DNA of 46,697 nucleotides from Chara braunii. Its lineage: Eukaryota > Streptophyta > Charophyceae > Charales > Characeae. The position numbers and the translations under genes were made by a program. Positions 41,606-46,697 of this stretch are shown here, piece by piece. The notes under the pieces are model-generated. The model was not told the DNA's origin. It was given only the letters and a program-made list of their open reading frames with translations, and made no database searches. The stretch spans positions 3,178,595 through 3,225,291 of the forward strand of contig BFEA01000002.1 in the NCBI GenBank assembly GCA_003427395.1, given 5' to 3'. The stretch's first letter is position 1. Each line of letters begins with the position of its first letter.

Positions 41606-41640
41606 TTTGGCTGGGTAACACTTTATATATCGTCAAACAG

Positions 41641-41695
41641 AGCTGCCCGGTAAACCGTAGGCAGAGAGGGAGAAGAGGACAACAAACGAGGGGCT
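41641..41695 (-). repeat. Conserved downstream part of the hammerhead family
   Basis: Minus strand: CCCCTCGTTTGTTGTCCTC, TTCTCCCTCTCTGCC, TACGGTTTACCGGGCAG. The end can fold as CTGCC/GGGCAG. The same text follows the ribozyme at 33330-33379 (plus) and partly at 43147-43170 and 41931-41965 (minus). Confidence 0.8.
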
Positions 41696-41763
41696 GTGAC
41701 AAACTGTTTCGTCGGAGTTTCACCGACTCGTCAGGAGGCTGAACCCTCAACAGTCTGCAGAAT
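41696..41763 (-). ncRNA. Type III hammerhead ribozyme, best copy
   Basis: Minus strand in order: stem III arm GCAGACTGT, cleavage triplet GTT (cut after plus position 41749), stem I GAGG-GTTCAG-CCTC with perfect pairing, core CTGACGA (the variable seventh core base is C), stem II GTCGG/CCGAC with loop TGAAACT, core GAAA, and stem III arm ACAGTTTGT (9 bp, G-U included). All invariant residues of the hammerhead are present. GUU is an allowed NUH site, although GUC is more common. Confidence 0.88.
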
Positions 41764-41930
41764 CCCCTAACCGATTACATTGTAAGTGATAATCCAACCT
41801 CGGCTATGGTTAAGCATCAACAACTGCGCGACAACTGATACCCTGAGGCGGGCACCAACCACTGCCCTCAAGGTACCTGTGACGAAAATCAAAGCAGAGT
41901 CAGCAGACTATATATTTATGTTTTTATGCA

Positions 41931-41965
41931 GGACTGCCCGGTAAACTGTAGGCAGAGAGGGAGAG
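41931..41965 (-). repeat. Fragment of the hammerhead family
   Basis: CTCTCCCTCTCTGCCTACAG, then TTTACCGGGCAGTC on the minus strand. Only the downstream hairpin part is left, 290 bp from the complete copy. Confidence 0.75.
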
Positions 41966-42864
41966 TGCAATAACTCAGCTCAAATATGCATCAGCCGTGG
42001 GCTGTAGGTCGTCACTTTGGTCAAAGGCCCGAAAAGGTGGGTCAAAGGTTCCGCCCAAAGTCGTGAAAAGGCCTGAACAAAGGCCTACCGCTAAGGGGAA
42101 CCCCAGGCCAGGCCAAGCAGGCCTTCAGAGGCCCAGCGCGAGACAGTTGACCTTGCGGAAAGTCAACGATCAACCTCAGCTCGGGATTCAGGCCCACGAG
42201 TCAAAGTTAACCTGATCCCAGCCTCGGCCACAGATCAGATACGCCTCTTGTTGATTGTAGGTATCCGGAAGAGACCAATCCCAAGTGGGTTACATCGGTT
42301 GCCGCAACTGCACGGGATCCAGGCCATTGGCTGATGGGCGATCTGGGCCATCGTATACGAGAGACCGGAGGCTGGTCAACGCACGTCAACGCTATAAGTT
42401 GACCCAGCCCCTGATGGACAATATTCAGTCTTGCACATGCGGCTTGACGCTGGCTAGACACTGGCTTGATGCTGGCTTGATGCTGCCTCGACGCTGGTGT
42501 GATGATGCAGGACTGCCAGAGCTTTATGCTGGCGCTATTCTCTGTCTACGGCACCAGCTGTGCACTTGACTATTGCTGACATGGCTGCGGTGCCATACTG
42601 ATTCTGACATTGATGGAATAGGCGAGGAGGAGGAGTGATCATGGCTGTGAGATTGGTTCGATAGAGGAGGGGAAGCTTACCTGTTGATTGTGTCAACATT
42701 GTTCTTTATTGTTAGTCTTCGGAGGAAGAGTCTGCACCATCCTCGGTGACCACTGCTGACGTGGCTGGAGGATAGGCGCCATGCCGTAACCTGCTTATTG
42801 CCAAAGATTGCCAGGGAGGAACTGTTGCTAACATGGCGAGTTGGGAGATACGCCCGAGGAGGAA
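41966..42864. other. No gene; short GGCTTGATGCT tandem
   Basis: At about 42444-42500, CTTGACGCTGGCTAGACACT-like 10-20-bp units repeat. ORFs on both strands lack domains. Confidence 0.45.
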
Positions 42865-42971
42865 GTGGGCAGCGAGTGTTATCTGCTCAACGGATGATGG
42901 TGGAAACTCTCTCTCTTAAAGTGGGCAGCGAGTGTTATCTGCTCAACGATGATGGTGGAAACTCTCTCTCG
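42865..42971. repeat. 56-bp tandem duplication
   Basis: GTGGGCAGCGAGTGTTATCT and GATGATGGTGGAAACTCTCT occur twice, at 42865 and 42921. Confidence 0.85.
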
Positions 42972-43144
42972 TACCCTCTTTAAATCTCATCTCCCTCTCT
43001 CCTCTCCTTCTTTCTGAGCACTTGACAGTGGGATGCCACGTGGACAATGAGTGTGGGTCTCACAAACGATTTTGGAGACATTGATTCTGCGCCAAGACCT
43101 TTTGTAGTTCGACGAGCTTCTCATTTGACTGGGTTCATTGCAGA

Positions 43145-43203
43145 GAGCAGGACAACAAACGAGGGGCTGTGACAGACTGTTTTGTCGGAGTTTCACCGAC
43201 TAA
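43145..43203 (-). pseudogene. Hammerhead-family copy, 5' truncated, mutated core
   Basis: Minus strand: starts at TTAGTCGG (stem II), keeps TGAAACT/CCGAC, but GAAA is AAAA; then ACAGTCTGTC and ACAGCCCCTCGTTTGTTGTC. The CTGATGA half is missing. Confidence 0.75.
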
Positions 43204-43243
43204 GGTTCTGAATCAGATCCCGTATATAAAGAACAGAAGGTTC

Positions 43244-43354
43244 CTACCGTTTTTACCCGAATACAACGTACGGTCATTATTGCTGAATCTAGACTCGAAG
43301 TTGCCCCAAATACAGCTATAATGACCGTACGTTGTATTCGGGTGAAGACGGTAC
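43244..43354. mobile_element. MITE copy 2, 111 bp
   Basis: Same ends and length as 36697-36807 (CTACCG...CGGTA, ACCCGAATA(C/G)AACG). Arms of about 40 bp pair almost perfectly (GTACGGTCATTAT...ATAATGACCGTAC). No clear target-site duplication. Confidence 0.75.
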
Positions 43355-45053
43355 TACTTGGGAAGTTGACCCTATAAACTATCTGGAAGAGAAGATGTGC
43401 TCAGACTATCGATAAAGAGGTGACGGCAGTGGAGGAAGCATGGTCTTCTCTTATGTTATTCAAAATGCCAGAAGCACAAATCTGGTGCAGGTGGGACTCC
43501 ATCAAGCTCACAGCAGAGCTTGAATTAGAAAATTTCAAGACCAAGAAGAGGGCTTTCTTGACGAGGACCTGGCTGTTGAGGGGCGGGATTGCACATATTG
43601 CTAAGGACACCCTGAGATGGAGGAATTGATTGGTTGCAGGGCGGCTGCCCCCCAGTGGCGACTCTGGGAGACAAGATCACACATCCTGACAATTCTGTAG
43701 GCAAAGGTCCAGCGAGGGTTCGGCACTCACGACACTTTGACAGTCTCAGCACATGCTGCGATTGGGATAGAACTTAAAATAAGCATAGGCCATCTTACAG
43801 TTAATCCTCGTTTAAAGAACAATCAATGCCAGTCGGGGGCTCTTTGCCGTAGACGGAAGGAAGCATCGCGTGGGCCATTTCATGTACGTTTCGCCATTTT
43901 CTCATCTTGCTGGTGGACTGACACCGAACTGACACTCCCCAACATGTACAAGGAGCCAGGACCCTAATGACCTCTTCTTCTTTTTCTTTTTTCAATCATC
44001 TCAGGGAGGGACGGATTCCTTTTCCTTTCTTGCAGAGGGGAGTTGTTGGGAGGCTTTTAAACACCAAGTATCCATAGGTCTTTTGCAATTACCTCAGAGA
44101 ATGATCCTGTGCTATAGGCTTCAGGCCCAGTGCCCAAGGGGGGGGAAAAAAACGACAAAAACCAGGTTTCTCACCTTCTTGGAAAATTATCACCCACCCA
44201 TCCAATCCTGTCACTCCATTCGTTCCTATTATGTCACTAGAGTCTCCCTACCCTGTGGGCGAAGATGGGAGCTGGTCGGCAACAGTTTGCCAATGTGCTG
44301 ATCATGGACACGATCACGCTGCACAGACGCCCATATATGCTTTTTGCATGAATGTGCTTTTGTGCATGATAGACTGTCTTTGCAGAAGCTGTCTTTGAGA
44401 GAGGATGAGATTTTAGAGATTACGAGAATCTGGCGATTGGGAAAATCCTAAATAGGAATCAGATAAGATAATATGGTGAAAGTGTTGCATTTTTTTGTCT
44501 GGTTGCTTGGGAACTGAGCTCATTTCCATTTTCCGATTGCAGTTTTCGCAGACACTACTTGTACCTAAAGGTCCTGAACGTACTGGGACTCCTTTTTGCG
44601 GAACATTCAGGGCTGGGGTTTGCAGAGAGTAATTGCAGTCTGGAAAGTACTGGTGTGTATGTACGTGTCAAGGACCGGACCGCTGCGAGCGACATCGGAA
44701 ATCATTTCCTGGACAGAGAAATGGCATTGCATGCCTGTCCTTTGCCGGCGATTGCACTGGACAGCCTATGCCAGCGTTACTGGCAGGCCTCTGCTATGGC
44801 AGAGGCTTCCAGGTCAGCATGAGGTCTGTGAGTTGTGGCAGACAACCCAGAGCCCCTTTGTTTGCCGGGAGTTGCAGGATGGTAATGCTGGTAAGTCGTT
44901 CGTTCTGCTCGATGGGCAGTTATTGCAGTTATTTGTTTTTCTCTTTCTGTCAGATTTTGAGAGTCTCTTTTTTTTCATGCAGTCTTTTCAGTCAACTGAT
45001 CGATCGAAGGTGAAGCTCAATAGCCTTGCGATTGGGAGTTATATTTTTTGAAC
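43355..45053. other. Possible exons, none recognised
   Basis: Several splice-like signals are present: acceptors TTGCAG near 44036 and 44544, and a donor GGTAAGTCG near 44890. A stop-free segment 44545-44890 ends ELWQTTQSPFVCRELQDGNAG before that donor. An ORF at 43420-43629 (TAVEEAWSSLMLFKMPE...) has no domain. Evidence is too weak to build a gene model. Confidence 0.3.
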
Positions 45054-45270
45054 ACCTCCTAATAATCAGTTCTGTCAACCTCTTTGGCGTAATGATGCTG
45101 TTTTCTTGCCACACCAAACTGTCCGGAATCTTTTTTATGCCGAAGATCATTCCTCTGGCCCTGTGCTGCACCAGGCCAATGTACCAACACTCTGCGACCT
45201 TCTCCTTTGCACAGCTACAGGCACTGTTACACTTGGCTGTACCCGCCATCGTCTCTGTCACAATCACTAG
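45054..45270 (+). CDS. Cys/His-containing ORF upstream of and in frame with the RING finger
   Basis: 72 codons between a TGA and a TAG (45268-45270), reading FCQPLWRNDAVFLPHQTV, FYAEDHSSGPVLHQANVP, LCDLLLCTATG, CTRHRLCHNH. It is in the same frame as the RING segment that starts six bases later, so the TAG may be a decay mutation or the end of a separate exon. No family recognised. Confidence 0.3.
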
Positions 45271-45276
45271 AATGAC

Positions 45277-45597
45277 ATGGTTTCTGCATCAATGTGCGTA
45301 GAGAACTGTCCCTCCGTTCCAGATTGCAGGCACCCTCCGCATCCGGACAGTATATGTCTATTTTGCGGCCGTGGGTGCTATACCGAATGCATGGTCTTTT
45401 GTGGTGAGCGTTCTTCCTTCATTTTCGCCTGCAATCGACATGCCATTTGTTGGGAGTGTATGGTGGGCATGATGCTCAATGCCGGCCGTTGCGGCAATTG
45501 TCGTGCTGAGAATGCTCAGCTGGGTCTTCCGTGTGCCCATCCACCTCATCCTTGTAATGTGTGGCCTCTCTGTTGTCAAGGGCAGACTCATTCTTGA
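45277..45597 (+). CDS. RING-type (C3HC4) zinc-finger protein or exon
   Basis: The 106-residue frame has CLFC, then C-x-x-H-x2-C-x2-C (ACNRHAICWEC), then CGNC, in the spacing of a RING-HC finger: C-x2-C-x16-C-x2-H-x2-C-x2-C-x10-C-x2-C. RING fingers of this type normally bind E2 enzymes in ubiquitin ligases; that role is inferred here. A CRHPPHPD motif before the finger and CAHPPHPC after it look like a duplicated metal-binding end. A splice acceptor (GATTGCAG) lies inside the start at about 45325-45332, so the true exon may begin there. Whether this is a host gene or part of a retroelement with the downstream RT-like ORF is unresolved. Confidence 0.5.
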   Translation: MVSASMCVENCPSVPDCRHPPHPDSICLFCGRGCYTECMVFCGERSSFIFACNRHAICWECMVGMMLNAGRCGNCRAENAQLGLPCAHPPHPCNVWPLCCQGQTHS

Positions 45598-46169
45598 GCC
45601 TTTCTTATCCTCTCCTTTGCCTACATCTTCATTCCACATTCCGTACTTTCCCTTACTACCCCTATTTCGTTCTTTGTTCATCTTCTCTTCATCTCTCTTC
45701 CCTGTGTTTATCACCTCCCCCTTCAACTCTGCCTCTTTCTCACAGCGTACAAGTGGGCCGGTATGGCACACGGGGATGAGGGCAGCTCGCACTCAACGTC
45801 ATCAATGTGGTGAGCCTTGTACGTGAGAGGCATGGTGAAGGGGGAGTTAAAAGAAGAATGCGAAAAATATATGGTTTCAGTGTGCCCTCATGCTGGTTTT
45901 GTCTTTCCCCCCCTTCTTTTCACCGTTTGTTTTGCAGATATGTGACAATATATAGAGGGAAGTACGTCCATATCACATCAGAGTTTCATAGGGGGCCAAA
46001 CGTTGGCAAAGAAACCGGGCGCGAGTTTGAAAAGGGCAATGAGAGTACCACGGCCATGTTGTCAGGCCGGGTGTCATATTTTACAGGGGTCGGACGTGGT
46101 GTCAGATGGAAAAAAAAAGCCCAACAGATGCTTTTCGACTGAAATTGCCGTTTCAAAGTCGGCGCCTGA
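45598..46169. other. Pyrimidine-rich and mixed DNA between ORFs
   Basis: A C/T-rich stretch (45598-45740) and an acceptor-like TTTTGCAG near 45936. The stop-free segment after it (YVTIYRGKYVHITSEF...) has no recognised domain. Confidence 0.35.
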
Positions 46170-46184
46170 CTTCTTTGCCGGCGC

Positions 46185-46697
46185 ATGTTTTTTTTGCCTT
46201 TACGAACTCAAAACCTGCCACATCCGCTGTTGTTTCCAATATATATATATGATAAGACTGTTGCATGGTGTTTCCCTGTTATACGATACCCTAGTGCAAC
46301 GTCAAACATTCCATCTCATCAGCCTGCAGGTGTGTTCACTGGCCAGCTTACGAGGTTTGAGCAGATTTGTGACAATTGGCATGATTTTAAAACGGCAGCA
46401 GCTTTGCTTGCCCGCCGTTTGCTTTCCCATGGCCATGTTCCATCAACACTGGCTCGAGGATGGACTTGTTATATTTGTGCTCGCCAGCGTCGACAGCCTA
46501 CACATGTGACGAGACTTACACAATGGTTTCGTCGCATGCTTCGTTGGTCCATGCATCATCCTCTTCCACCCTCTCCTCCCCTTGCTACCCCTTCTCCCCC
46601 TCCCCCTCCTCCCCCTTCCTCTGTTCCATCTGCTCGTCCTTCTCCTCCCTCTCCCCCTTCCCCTCCTCCTTCCTCTCCCCCTTCCCCTCCTCCTTCC
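46185..46697 (+). CDS. RT C-terminal-like ORF with proline-rich tail, open at window end
   Basis: The frame is open from 46170 (stop TGA 46167-46169) to the end of the window; the first ATG is 46185, giving 171 codons. In order: IYDKTVAWCFPVIRYPSAT, SNIPSHQPAGVFTGQLTRFE, QICDNWHDFKTAAALLARRL, LSHGHVPSTLARGW, CYIC, then PPSPP repeats. The pattern Y-D-K ... F-x-x-I-R-Y-P ... G-V-x-T-x-Q-L-x-R-F ... I-C ... D-F ... L-x-x-x-x-x-x-G resembles the region after the catalytic domain in a class of retroelement RTs found in algae, bryophytes and other lineages. This is from memory of the family and unconfirmed. The RT fingers and palm were not found upstream, so it is 5' truncated or split. Confidence 0.45.
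   Translation, partial: MFFLPLRTQNLPHPLLFPIYIYDKTVAWCFPVIRYPSATSNIPSHQPAGVFTGQLTRFEQICDNWHDFKTAAALLARRLLSHGHVPSTLARGWTCYICARQRRQPTHVTRLTQWFRRMLRWSMHHPLPPSPPLATPSPPPPPPPSSVPSARPSPPSPPSPPPSSPPSPPPS

Noticed and set aside
41481-41750. Conserved minus-strand peptide across hammerhead copies (LRRNSLSQPL type)
   Set aside because: The shared peptide is the translation of the ribozyme and its downstream hairpin; conservation is explained by the RNA element.

Overview
This is a window of a large, repeat-dense plant-lineage nuclear genome, most likely a charophyte alga (Chara-like) or a basal land plant. The evidence is two decayed L1-type LINEs with a plant-style CCHC/zf-RVT organisation, degenerate copies of spliceosomal U2 and U6 snRNA with A-rich tails, tRNA-derived pieces, plant-type (type III) hammerhead ribozymes, many MITE-like foldbacks and satellites, and assembly gaps. 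The species is an inference. No operons or bacterial signals were seen.

Layout. 1-2975: window edge with one possible membrane-protein exon on the minus strand, GC-rich low-complexity DNA and a foldback. 2976-7687: LINE-1, with endonuclease, reverse transcriptase, CCHC region, AATAAA and A-tail, broken by stops and frameshifts. 7840-8404: a 99-bp duplication, a foldback and a U2 retro-copy. 8802-12466: LINE-2, with ORF1 and the start of ORF2, cut inside the RT by satellite DNA. 12467-14817: GC-rich satellites (a ~140-bp higher-order repeat, a 73-bp dimeric repeat, a 29-bp repeat) with a 175-N gap. 14830-21780 and 24300-30400: two related, non-coding, LTR-like blocks. Each carries about nine dispersed stem-loops with a shared core but different stems; other parts hold 124-bp and 175-bp tandem arrays, a tRNA-like pair and a U6 copy. 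31200-33950: foldbacks, microsatellites and two hammerhead copies. 33962-35581: the one clearly intact host gene, DPH7 (diphthine methylesterase, WD40), without introns in the coding region; a rearranged U6 copy starts about 25 nt after its AATAAA. 36042-43400: A-rich DNA, minisatellites, a MITE family, a U2 copy and three more hammerhead-family copies, one complete. 45054-46697: a Cys/His-rich stretch with a RING finger, then an ORF running off the window end that resembles the C-terminal side of a reverse transcriptase followed by a proline-rich tail.

How it fits together. Only DPH7 has an obvious cellular job (the methyl-ester removal step of diphthamide synthesis on eEF2). Almost everything else is the product of retrotransposition. 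The LINEs are a plausible source of the enzymes that made the U2/U6 copies, and possibly of the movement of the hammerhead (retrozyme-like) sequences. The two least explained signals are the paired stem-loop arrays at 16275-16994 and 28295-29109 and the dispersed hammerhead family.
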